This document shows positions 1-10,600 of a stretch of 20,267 bases of DNA, one piece after another. Origin of the DNA: Rodentolepis nana. Lineage: Eukaryota; Platyhelminthes; Cestoda; Cyclophyllidea; Hymenolepididae. Location of the stretch: the NCBI GenBank assembly GCA_900617975.1, contig UZAE01012190.1:21858-42124 (forward strand). The letters are read 5' to 3'. A model generated the notes under the pieces. The model saw nothing but the letters and a program-made list of their open reading frames with translations, was not told the DNA's origin and did no database searches. The number at the start of each line of letters is the position of its first letter. Within the stretch, counting starts at the first letter, position 1. The translations under genes were made by a program, and so were the position numbers.

Positions 1-11
1 ACCATTGTAAT

Positions 12-22
12 CCCCCCCCCCC
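12..22. repeat. C11 homopolymer (G11 on the minus strand)
   Basis: Eleven consecutive C residues. It is one of several long G/C homopolymers in the window (also 513-521, 18966-18982 and 20018-20028). Confidence 0.95.
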
Positions 23-103
23 GCTTTCCCATGTAAATAGCCATCTCTCAAGAGTATTTTAGCCTATGCGTAAATTATACAAACATATTATCATGAACTA
101 GAC

Positions 104-126
104 AACACACACACACACACACACAC
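104..126. repeat. (AC)n microsatellite
   Basis: An alternating AC run of roughly eleven units, seen directly. Confidence 0.95.
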
Positions 127-303
127 CAATACATACATGCAGTCAGACAAAGACAGCGCTCTCTCTCTCTTTTTTTGAGTGTACAGTTACTTCTTTCTTT
201 CTTTCTCTATCTCCTCCCTCATTTTGTCTTGAGAAAAAAGGAATTAATATTTCTACTACTGATAAAATGATACCACACAATCATGCCTGTACACATTATC
301 CCT

Positions 304-328
304 CTCCTCCTCCTCCTCCTCCTCCTCT
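304..328. repeat. (TCC)n microsatellite
   Basis: Eight or so TCC units in a row within a pyrimidine-rich stretch. Confidence 0.93.
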
Positions 329-512
329 GATATTTTTGTTCCCATTCAATACATCTATTTACCTCCTGTCTCTACTAATCCTCCCCTCCTATCTCACGCA
401 AACACACTATATAAACGTGGATATATAAATTACTACTAAAATTATTACATTAAAAAGGTATATTACTTGTACGAATACGTACGACCGAGTTTTCTGTGTG
501 GTTGGTGTGAGA

Positions 513-521
513 GGGGGGGGG
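513..521. repeat. G9 homopolymer
   Basis: Nine consecutive G residues within a GA/GT-rich stretch. Confidence 0.9.
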
Positions 522-631
522 TGGTATTTGGTTACGGAATAGAACTTTTTAATAAAGTAAAATCAAGTTGTTTGGCAATAACTCTCGATATAGAGCTTCA
601 GTCTGTAATTGTTGATCACTTATTCTTTTAA

Positions 632-951
632 TCATTTATTTCAAATGACAGGCGTTTTGATGGTTATCATTAGCCTTATCTGATTTTGGACTTCACAGAG
701 AGGAAGAGGAACATCAAATTGACAAAAGGTCGAGAGGGGGGAGGAATAGAAGAGTGATTCACAGATGTAAAAGAGACAGACAGACACGAAGGCAGAGAAG
801 AGATAAGATGAGTACTGTGAAGGGGTCGAATATGACATACAGTGGGGTCATGATAGCTTGAACTCAGAAGTCAACTGCCGGTTAATAGACATTTTTGCCT
901 TATGAGTATACGTTGCCCAGGGTGCACCACGTGGAGGTAAGTCTATCGCAC
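632..951 (-). repeat. Interspersed repeat, copy A (minus orientation)
   Basis: Read on the minus strand this copy runs from GTGCGATAGACTTACC through GGTGCACCCTGGGCAACG to CCTGTCATTTGAAATAAATG. It shares the same 5' edge as copies B and C, suggesting a full-length unit of about 310-320 bp. No terminal inverted repeats and no coding frame are seen. The 3' inner arm has diverged more than in the other copies. Confidence 0.85.
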
Positions 952-1203
952 GCCCAACTGATTTAAATTCATCGTGGGATTTGATGCCTTATTTCTCAAA
1001 GTCAAAAATTTTAAATTGTATGCTCAATACTGCATTGGAGATAAATAATTGCTTCATATTAAATGATGTACAGAGGTAAATGAGATTAATACACGGGAAT
1101 TTGCTGAAACCACCGCAGCTTTATTTCCCAACCCCTTGGGGTAAGCCGTTATTTGGAGTGCTGATCTTGAACGCCAAGGCAGATTATTATGTGTTTATGG
1201 GTT

Positions 1204-1509
1204 GTGCGATAGACTTACCTCCACGTGGTTCACCCTGGGCAACGTATACTCCTATGGCAAAAAGGTCTATAAATCGGCAATTGACTTCTGACTACCATGA
1301 CCCCATGTATGTCATATTCCACAACTCACAGTACTCATCTCACCTTTCCTCTACCTTTGTGCCTGTCTGTCTCTTATACATCTGTGAATCACTCTTTTGT
1401 TCACCCTCTCGAAAATTTCTCACTTTGATGTTCCTCCTCCTCTCTGTGAAGCCCGAAGTCAGCTAAATGGCTAATGATAACTATTCAAAACGCCTGCCAT
1501 TTGAAATAA
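1204..1509 (+). repeat. Interspersed repeat, copy B
   Basis: Starts GTGCGATAGACTTACC and ends CGCCTGCCATTTGAAAT. It faces copy A across 252 bp, so the pair forms a long imperfect inverted repeat. The 128-codon frame crossing this copy (1080-1466) consists mostly of repeat sequence and is not a gene. Confidence 0.85.
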
Positions 1510-1767
1510 CAATTATGCTCTTGTCAACTACAATGATTCAGCCACACATTCATGTGTCATCATNCATTCACCTCGGAGAAACAGGGTTATTTTGGGGGCC
1601 TTATGAAGATATAACAGTGGTCAACTCACCTATCTTCGGTGGGTAAGGACATCTGAATTCAACCACGCAGTCATCAATCCGAATTCGGTAGTAACCTAAC
1701 CTCTCCCAAATCGTTAGCTCAAGGCTGGCTTGATTGGGATAAGCCGATGATTATGATGAAAAGGAGT
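1510..1767. other. Spacer between repeat copies B and C
   Basis: No gene is seen. One undetermined base (N) is at 1564. The segment is less AT-rich than the rest of the intergenic DNA and may be part of another, unrecognised mobile sequence. Confidence 0.4.
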
Positions 1768-2086
1768 GTGCGATAGACTTACCTCCACGTGGTGCACCCT
1801 GGGCAACGTATACTCATACGGCAAAAAAGTCTATTACTCGGCAGTTGACTTCTGACTTCAAACTACCAAGACCCCACTGCATTTCATATTCGACTACTTT
1901 CACAGTACTCACCTCACCTTTTTCTACCTTTGTGTCTGTCTCTTTTACGTCTGTGAATCATTATTCTGTCCCCCTCTCGACGTTTTGCCACTTTACTGTT
2001 TATCTTCCTTTCTGTGAAGCCTCAAGTCAACTAAAGGGTTAATGATACCTATCATAACGCCTGCCATTTGAAATAAATAAATTTAA
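1768..2086 (+). repeat. Interspersed repeat, copy C
   Basis: Starts GTGCGATAGACTTACC and ends GCCATTTGAAATAAATAAAT. It has the best-kept AAAT-type tail, as seen in SINE- or LINE-like retroposons. Inner arms at 1843-1859 and 2016-2032 are inverted copies of each other with a few mismatches. Confidence 0.85.
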
Positions 2087-3562
2087 ATCAGTTTGAATGT
2101 CACGCTGAGCTTAATCCGGTGTAATAGACGGGAGTCGAGTTGCCCGCTGTTCTTATTTTTGTATGCGGGAGCACGCTGCTTTTGACAAAACCGACAGTCT
2201 GATTAACATTTACTACTCCCTTTTTTCCGCCAAAATTCGATAGGCAAACACTAAGCCATAGCATGAAGAGATTTACATTTAGCTTAAATTATTAAATTGA
2301 CTCAGTGTATTTTGGCATTTGGTATTCAGGATTGAGAAATGGGTAGAATTTAGTTTACTTGGAATGGAGATAAGGAGGAATTGGGCATTTCTTACTCGAT
2401 ATTATACTGCTCAATCTAATTTTCTGATTGGATTTTGAATCATCCCATAATTTTCGAGTAACACTTGAGTTTTCGGTGGCATTTTATGTATGTAGCATGA
2501 CTTTGCTATTTAATGGCATGGAAATTTCGATGTTCTTGAACATAATTTGAAGTGTCCTATTGGTCGAGCTGAGTTAAGGTAAACAGATTAGACTGACACA
2601 ACTCTCAGTTTAAGTTACGTAATTTATGTTCTTGTTATTTTTAGAGTTAGAGTTCAGCTCGGAATTATTATTCCATAGACTGGAATAATAGAGGCCATAT
2701 TCATCCATTTGTAGGTTGGCAAAAAACGAATGTGTGTGTGCGTGTGTATGTGTCAGAGGGCTTCTGATTCATCGCCCGTCACTGAAGTGACAATTGACTA
2801 AGAGGTGGATCCTCTGAGTTATTGGAGCATCAAAAAGTCACTATAGTACACCTGACTGTTACGGGCAGAGTAATTTCATAGTGCACTAAAGTGCAATCAC
2901 TTGGATGTCTGTTTTAACCAATTAGAGGGAAAGAGAGAAGGTGGAGGAAGGGAGAAGCTGATCCCTATGGGCAATCGGCAATTCAATTTTTCATTCTCCT
3001 CCTTTTCATGCAATGTTTAAATGGAACACAAATTCCCTATCGGCGTGCCCACAGTAAAAGAACAGTTGGTGTGGCAAGGGACATTGTCAAATCCAATAAA
3101 TTTTCTTTAACCATTAATTATTCATATTTTGAAGCTTGAAACGAATATAGTTCTTCCTCCTGTAAGGAAGGCGGAGTTCTCTTTAGCGCGAAACGTTATT
3201 AAGCTAGCTTTAAGCGAAATTTAGCGGATATCCAAATTAACCAACATTTTTTCCATAATCAACGAATTGGTTACGAATTTTCATTAAAAATAGCCATGTC
3301 AGTTGGACTAATGTGACGGATCAATAAGTGCAGATTAATCAATAGTCCACTGCAATAATCTATTAAGAATATTCAGTCTATTTTAATGATCTAAACCGTC
3401 TCTAATGAATTTTATTTATTGGAAGAGAAGTTTTAATAATTACACGAGCTAACAAGCAAATAGTGTTAACCAGAAATTATATTGTGCGAATAAGTAAACT
3501 TTCCATATTTTACTAATTTAACATGCTTTATTGGCCAGGCATGAGATTTTATTTGGTTTAGA
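2087..3562. other. Gene-free stretch with hairpin-forming segment and TG run
   Basis: A TG-rich run lies at about 2731-2752, followed by two short hairpins at 2778-2791 and 2797-2819. No exon-like frame is supported on either strand. Confidence 0.6.
2797..2819. other. Short hairpin (8-bp stem, one mismatch)
   Basis: Outer ACT/AGT and inner AGAGG/CCTCT pairs surround the loop TGGAT. It sits six bases after the near-palindrome GTCACT-GA-AGTGAC (2778-2791). Function unknown. Confidence 0.4.
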
Positions 3563-3841
3563 ACATATACTCATACGACAAAAAAGTCTATTATTCGGCA
3601 GTTGACTTCTGACTTCGAACTATCATGGCCCCACTGTATGTCATATTCGATCACTTTCGCAGTACTCATCTTATCTTTTCTCTGCATTTGTGGCCATCTG
3701 TCTCTTTTATATCTATGAATCACTCTTCTTTCTCCCCTCTCGAATTTCTCTAACTATGATGTTCCTCCCCTCTATGAAGTCCGAAGTCAACTAAAGGGCT
3801 AATGAAAACTATCAAAACGCCTGCCATTTGAAATAAATAGA
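3563..3841 (+). repeat. Interspersed repeat, copy D (5'-truncated)
   Basis: Lacks about the first 45 bases of copies B and C, starting at ACATATACTCATACG, and ends GCCATTTGAAATAAATAGAT. Loss of the 5' end with a kept 3' end is typical of target-primed retroposition. The inner arms at 3600-3616 and 3776-3792 are 16/17 complementary. Confidence 0.82.
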
Positions 3842-6800
3842 TAGATTTATTTTAGATCTGGAATTAAAATCGTTTGAGCAAATTTTTTAAGTAAGTTATC
3901 AAAATCCTTTATCCAAAATCCTTGAAATAGAACTAAAATCTTTCAAAACCAGATGACAATTTTGAGAGGGTTTCTGCCCCATATTGTAGAGTTAGATCAG
4001 CACATCAATGCTTATTACAAATTACTCTAGAACCGATTATTGATTTTAATATTCTTCTGTGACTTTTGCGTCCATGATTTAACATATTCTGTCATCCTTA
4101 TCAATAAAAAAATAAACCCTGAAAATTAGTCTGCACAACTGAATGTAGTGAGCTGCAATCGACTTAGCTGAAGACTCATATACCTACAATGAGACCCTGC
4201 TAAATTAAAAAGCCATCATTAAGATAAGACAGCTAAGTTAGCTATTTTTGAGAAACATAGATTAATTTCAGGGACTGTCTAGCCTCACATTAAGCTCCAT
4301 TAGTAATAGAAATAAGGAAATCATGCTCAAACAGACAAAATATTAATTAACTTGCCCAATTAAGCTCGCCTACTTTTATGCCCCTCGAGTCAAACACACT
4401 CATACCATCTTGTTACATACTGCAACACAGCAGCCAAACTCGGGCAGCTAACAAATAAAAGCCATTATTTGCGTTAAGTTGTTAACATATTACCCAACAA
4501 CGTCGAGCTAATCGATAAACACAAGGAGGAGAAATCATCCTGCTATTGGCGCACTACTGTCTAATTACCTTGGGATTAACCAATCAGCTAGTAATGCTAG
4601 CTCGACTAGTGATCTAATTGGTGAATAGGAGTGGAATGAAAGTGAAAGGGGTGTTTGCATAACACTACGTCACCGCTTCTCCCTATCTCGTCTATTAATA
4701 AGGTGGGATTTAAGCCCTTACATTCGGCTGAGCTGGTGCGTGCCCGAATGACATGATAATTCAAATTGCGTACTTAACTCAATATGATGAGTAAGAAGAA
4801 TGTACTCAATAGATGGTACTATGATTTAGCTCTTGAGTGCGCATTAAACGGTGTGCATTCTAAATTGACTTACTCCCATGTGGGTTATGGTAGCTAGTGT
4901 CGTTTGCGTGTGCGTCTCTCGAAAGGGGCTAAATCGGAATTTTAATTTGATTGAGAGAGGGGGTAGTCGCATTATAGACAACTTTACCTAACCCACAATT
5001 GCTTGTCAAATATTCACACGGATCCAACTTCGATTAGCATTTAATTATGCAAACACGAAACTACTTGTGCATTTTAGCATTTATGCCAACTAATCAGGCA
5101 CGTGAGAAAAGAAATATCTTGGGGTTGCCTACGTGACCACCTGTTGAAGTTGCCTAGCGCAAAGCATTATTTCAAGACATATTATTTCGGAAGACAAATT
5201 GGAATAAACTTTTGAAGCCAAAAGTCTACACCATTTGTTTGTTTGCAAGCTTCTTCTATAAAAAATGGCACACGTATGATTCAGAAGAGATTGGTTTATT
5301 AGGGCTCTTACGGGATGATAAAAGTGCGCGTAATGCATTTTTAATTTTGTAAGCCCTGGAGGAAAAACAATTACCAATTTATTTTCTCCCACGGGTGGTG
5401 GAAATTCCTACAATATATATCACAATTTGAGCCTATAAAAGCGCAGAAATTCATCGAATAGGTGCGAATTGCTTCGTGCCGATTATTAAAAACATGAATA
5501 AAACTTAACTTAGCGTGTAAAGAGATGAATATATGGACAAGAAAATTGACACCATTGTGACAAATGTAACATTTAATGCTCCATTAATGATTTCAAAAAG
5601 TACTTGAATAGGACAGAAAATCTACAAAAGTAACTTAATTCAACTGTGAAATTAAGCTACTGTGGACCTGCTAGCTAGTAGAATAGGAGACGCAGTTAAA
5701 GAGATGTGCAGAGACGCTTACACACATGACTCAGCCTTGCCTTGGCAGTTCCCACGACTGCAGTGTAAATTCACATCTTTGTCTTGCCTGCGACAAGTAC
5801 GCACACAGTCGCACAACACCAATGCAGCAAACTGCAAACGTGGAGGAATATCGATTTTTGATGCCAACATGTGAACGCACATTACAAGAGTGCGAGTGAA
5901 ATACTGTGAAAATGCGCAGAATAAATTAGAACGCAGGATGTACAATCCTGGATTATTCAGCGGTAGAGAGAAGGAACCTAAGATATGAATACAACTACGG
6001 AAAACAGTCTGCCAGGATATGGTTGTGGCGTAGAAATTACTTAAGGCAAGCCTAGAGTAAACAACCTTTGTTCTACACCGAATAAACAAACGCCCAAAAC
6101 CAAATATCACCATGGCAACCTGGGCGGAGCAGACCAAGTCACAGCGAAATAGAGATTATCTAAAGAAAAAATCAAGCGGTTCCACAAGAGATGAGGAGGG
6201 AGTAATAACGGCTTAGCATTGCCGAGGAATACCAGTGCCAAATTTTGTACGATTTACTAACAGAGAGAGAGCGTGGGTCAAAGCTTTAAGGCAGAAAAAG
6301 CCTGAACGACCTAAGCTTATAAAGCACGGCTTAAATAATTTAAATTTTTGTAGAGATTTTTAGAATCCTATCAAATAAAGAAGGATACTACTTGGGTAAA
6401 ATGGAAGCGCTTCGCCAACGGCAAAATTTTGATTGGTTCGCACGACCTAAATAAGCGGAGCATGTGACGTAGATCGAATACAGCCACTGGGTTTGCAACT
6501 CGCGGGGTGAATAATCAATACTTGTGTTATTTTTAACTCTTGTATTATTCACAAGAGGACAGGAAGGGTTGGGAGAAGGAGGCAGCCAACCAACCAGACA
6601 TCGAGTCATTATGCCTTGAATATTTCAGTTTCTAAGGCTATTTGCCACACTCAGGCATTGAATTGATAAGATTGCGTAAATCCATTAGAAACAACAGCAC
6701 ATTATTCCAATGGGGATTGCGCAACAGCACTTTCTACAAAATCTTTTTGAGTAAAGGATAGCTGGGCAATAAAATTAAACTCACGTGCGAAATCCCCCAC

Positions 6801-7569
6801 GGAATGCTTATAAAACCAAATGAATAAGTACGAAGTATAATGAGGTCATAGGCTCCGAAGTAAGTGATGTGAGATGATGCTAAGTATAATTTTTTCCCGC
6901 AAAGAATTAGAATGTCAACTTGTATCAGACCGAAAACAAATATAGTAAACAAGTATCCAACTTAACCAACTACCATCGAAAAAAAAATTAATGGCAATGT
7001 AGAACCCTCTTAAGAGTTGCACGAACATCGTTCAATGTCAAAGGTGAGATATGAAAAAATGTAAAGATACAATAGCGAGCCAATAAAAATAAAGCGAAGA
7101 TAGATGTTGCAGCAAATTGGATTTAACCAATCAGGATAAAATGCGCAAATATAGTACGAGAACACAGGGGCGTTAATTCTGGAGTCAATGAAACACTAAA
7201 ATACAATAATTCCCAAAAAAGTTTCAAAAACAAATATTGATGAAAAGTCAAAATATTTATAAACATAAATAAATTTAGATCATTTAAAGCACATTATTAA
7301 CCAAAAAATAAATTATAAGAAAGCTTATTAAATACACGATTATTTTCGTATTATTTTAATAATTTATTATTAAGGTACCTGAAAAATATGTTTAAAGTGA
7401 ATTTTAAGAATTAAACATCAGTTCTTAATAAAATAATAAATAAAAACCCAATCGACATCCAAATCACATAGCAGTAAATTTAAAATTAACACTTATAATA
7501 TTGATATTAATAATAAGACGAACTTTTTAAAGTCTTATGTTAAGTATTGAAAACTGTTTGTTTCGTTCT
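3842..7569. other. Large gene-free intergenic region before NOP9
   Basis: The frames here (for example 139 codons at 5718-6137 minus and 87 codons at 5129-5392 minus) have no recognisable domain and an amino-acid mix like random AT-rich DNA. The stretch at about 7200-7560 is extremely AT-rich. CCAAT boxes occur at about 4580 and 7117, and a 7-bp inverted repeat CATTCGG/CCGAATG at 4721-4750. Regulatory DNA is possible but unproven. Confidence 0.55.
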
Positions 7570-7603
7570 ATGGCTTAAGAGTCGAGTTATGTGTCCTAAA
7601 TAG
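7570..7603 (+). promoter_or_regulatory. Two minimal upstream ORFs before NOP9
   Basis: Two tiny ORFs precede the NOP9 start: ATG-GCT-TAA at 7570-7578 and ATG-TGT-CCT-AAA-TAG at 7589-7603. If the mRNA leader extends this far they could dampen translation. If transcription or trans-splicing starts downstream of 7603 they have no meaning. Confidence 0.2.
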
Positions 7604-7634
7604 CCTGCCATATCAATATTTTCGTTGTTTGTTG

Positions 7635-7640
7635 CACGTG
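7635..7640. promoter_or_regulatory. CACGTG E-box just upstream of the NOP9 start
   Basis: A perfect CACGTG palindrome ends 12 nt before the NOP9 ATG. This is the core site of Myc/Max and USF/TFE-type bHLH factors, which in animals often drive ribosome-biogenesis genes. Whether it lies in promoter or 5' UTR is unknown because the transcription start is not visible. Confidence 0.35.
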
Positions 7641-7652
7641 ATTTCGGGGTGA

Positions 7653-10600
7653 ATGGCTCCTAAAGTTACGGATCCTCGTAAAGTTAAATATTTTGAAGGA
7701 AGATCAGAATTTCTTCTTCGACACTGTCGACCAGATGAGAAAGGTAATTATTTTAAGATTTAAGTACATTGATAATCTTGCCTTTTGAAATACAACCTGT
7801 CCATTTTGTAGAAGAATTTGTTAAAACCACATTTATGGAACTTATGAAGGATGGTTGGTCACTTTGTACAAATGGAAGAGTTGCCAATTGCATAGAGAAA
7901 ATGGTTCCGTATGCCACTGCTGAAGCAATTGGATTACTCTTAAAAACCCTTACAAAAGAAATACATTCAGTTCTTAACACCAAATTTGCACACCATGTTT
8001 TGCACGCTGCACTACGGCACTGTGTTGAAAATCCAGAATTTCGTGATGACACCCTGATTTCGTCATCTATTGAAGAATATCTCGACTTTATGTGGGAGAA
8101 CCACATGACACTACTTCAAGGAACTCATTCTTCTCCTGCATTGAGGATTTACGTTCAACTATTAGCAGGTGTCAGTGTTCCTAAATCTCCTCATTCTGGT
8201 CTCTACGATGTAACCAAAATCGCTCTTTCTGATCCCCTTGATCCACAAACATATAAAAGCAAAATAACGGAGTTGGTAAATGTATTTTTACTCTCAGAAG
8301 GATTTAATAACTACGTTAGAGATGCTATGTCTGGCGCTTTTCTTCAGATACTTCTAATAATTTGTTATAAGCGGATGGAGAGCCATTTCGAAGCAATTTG
8401 TTCGACGATCTTTCGCCGATCAAAAATTCTGAAAACAGATGAAGAATCTGAGGTGATTAAACTGTACGGCGATTATAATCATGCGTATGTCATTTTATTT
8501 TTCTAATATTGAATAATTTATGAAGTAGTTTGAAAAGCGGGTGATTATTTCTTATAGGCTTCCGATGGGATTCTCTGATCCTGTAGCGATTTTCTTTACG
8601 GAGACTCTAATTGGGCTTCTTCCTGGTCGTTTAGTTCAAAAACTGCTCGGGGATCATATTCTAACCATCTCGTTGTCTTCAGAGGATTCTGAGGTGGAGA
8701 CAAAACCATCAATCGCTTCGGCTCTAGCTGGCCACGAGAATGCTTGCCGAGTTTTGCGGGCTGTGATTAGATCAACAAAACATGCCTCTGACTTACAATC
8801 CATCATGTCTTCACTTCAACTTCCTGGGTATGATGGGAAACTCGGTTTAGAGGTGGCTTTGAAAGCTAATCAGCATTATCTTCTGATTGTGCTGGCTGAA
8901 GCCTGTCGGAAATGTACTGGCTCAAGTGCTGAACGCCTTCAGGATATCTGTGAACAGGTTTGTCAATTTTAGTTTTCCTGTTTCTCTAAAGTGACAAGTC
9001 GAGGAAGGTTTCATTTTAGACTATTTTCGCAATACTTTACCCCCATTTAATGTGAAATTTGGCTCTTGTGGTGTAGTTGTTTGTGTAATTGTGCCTACAG
9101 CCGAATGCCACGAATTCGATCCCCCACAATACAGATTAAGCCGGTCTAAAAAAAGAAATTTGTGAATCTGAGTTTCTCATCGGTATCAACTAATAATGCT
9201 ATCTGGACACTTAAAAGGGGTTTTGGGTGTCCAAGTTATAATACCAAACAAGGGTATGTTGTTCAACTAAGGTGCAATAATCCCTAATTAGTTTTACCAT
9301 TTTGATTAATTGGAGATGCTGAAAATCAGTATCATTGTGTCCTGGGTCTACTCAAAAATGTCAATATAAGTATTTCCTATAAATAAATTACTACAGATTG
9401 AAGTAATGTTATACTGGTGGGTTTTGCATAATGTCGCCCCCATAGTATGTCATTGTTCATTTTGCATAAGTGGCTCTTAGGTAATGGGAGCACTGCCACA
9501 GTTTAGGTTTTCTTTAATACCCTTTATTTTAACAGAAATACTGAGCGGTTACTCTCATACCTTATGTCTGTAGCAGGAAGTAGCAACGTTTTGTGAGTCA
9601 GTATCGTCCTGGTATGATTTGTTTGCTTACTTTCGTCTTTCTGTAATATTAAAGTGATAGACCACGGTTCTTTGCTGTTGTATATCGCTCTCACGGAGAC
9701 GTTTAATGACCACCAACCCCCTACTTTCATTTTAGATGCTTTTGGAGGCATTTGGTTTCCCTCTGAAGACGAAGAAACCAACTGATCAGCTAATCAAGGC
9801 TTTCGTTCGACTTAAACGCTTCGCCGAGTTGAAACCGCCGAAGGACGGTGATGGTGGTACCAGTTGTGAGGATAATGGCGAAGAGGAACCACATGAAATT
9901 AAAACTGAAGATGCAGGCCAAGGTGAAGTAGTAATCGCTTCGAGTAAGTTATCGGTTCTATATAAAAATTCCTGACTTTGGCTTCAATTTGATTGTTGCA
10001 TATTCGATACTTACTAACACAGTTTCCATTAACTGTTTAATTGGTAATTCTTGTTACCTTTAATTAATATGTAAGTGAATAAATGCAAGTTTCTCGTCTG
10101 TAGGTCTTAATTTTTTATATTTAAAATGCGTATTAGAAAAGTGCTTTCCCAGAATTTAATTATAAATCCCTATTGTACCTTGATATTTTCTATCCTGCAG
10201 CCTTAAAAGGTCTGTTGAAAGTCAGTAAATCTGCTGTTTATTATTGCAGTCAAAGAGGCAAATTCGTAGTTTTAAGTTTTGCCTTTAAGAATTTTGCGTT
10301 TCTTTTAACTCCGCCATCGAGCATGACATTTCAATACGTGACAGTCTATTCAATCTGGTCTATTTTAAAATCCACTAATTTCAGCATTCCGATACCTTAA
10401 CCTATGGTGTGTTTTTAATAAAGTAATCATTTTGCGTTTCGCAGTTATCGTAGTAAATAATTGACTCTAGGAGGTTCTTTGCCTTCATTTACAAATTTGT
10501 TTTTTTTTAAAAATGTGTCTTGATCCCACTTGATGTTGCTTATTTCAGTTTCACCGCGTATCATGATTTTGTATGTGCTTCCTGTCTCTTGAATCTACTG

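Larger units (their letters stand above)
1..631. other. Gene-free stretch rich in simple repeats
   Basis: Contains poly-C (12-22), an AC run (about 104-126), CT and TTCT runs (159-206), a TCC-type triplet run (about 304-328) and G9 (513-521). No exon-like frame is supported; the region looks like ordinary low-complexity intergenic DNA. Confidence 0.7.

Noticed and set aside
1080..1466. 128-codon plus-strand ORF
   Set aside because: Most of it is interspersed repeat copy B; the other copies break the frame, so it is not a gene.
5718..6137. 139-codon minus-strand ORF
   Set aside because: No domain, no similarity I recognise, no splice or regulatory context; likely chance.
7753..8106. 117-codon minus-strand ORF
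   Set aside because: It is the antisense shadow of NOP9 exon 2.
9062..9133. Functional tRNA gene
   Set aside because: Acceptor and T stems do not pair well; kept only as a SINE-like relic.
10173..10400. 75-codon ORF after CTGCAG in NOP9 intron 4
   Set aside because: NOP9 phases join perfectly without it, and its sequence is AT-rich and unlike the family.
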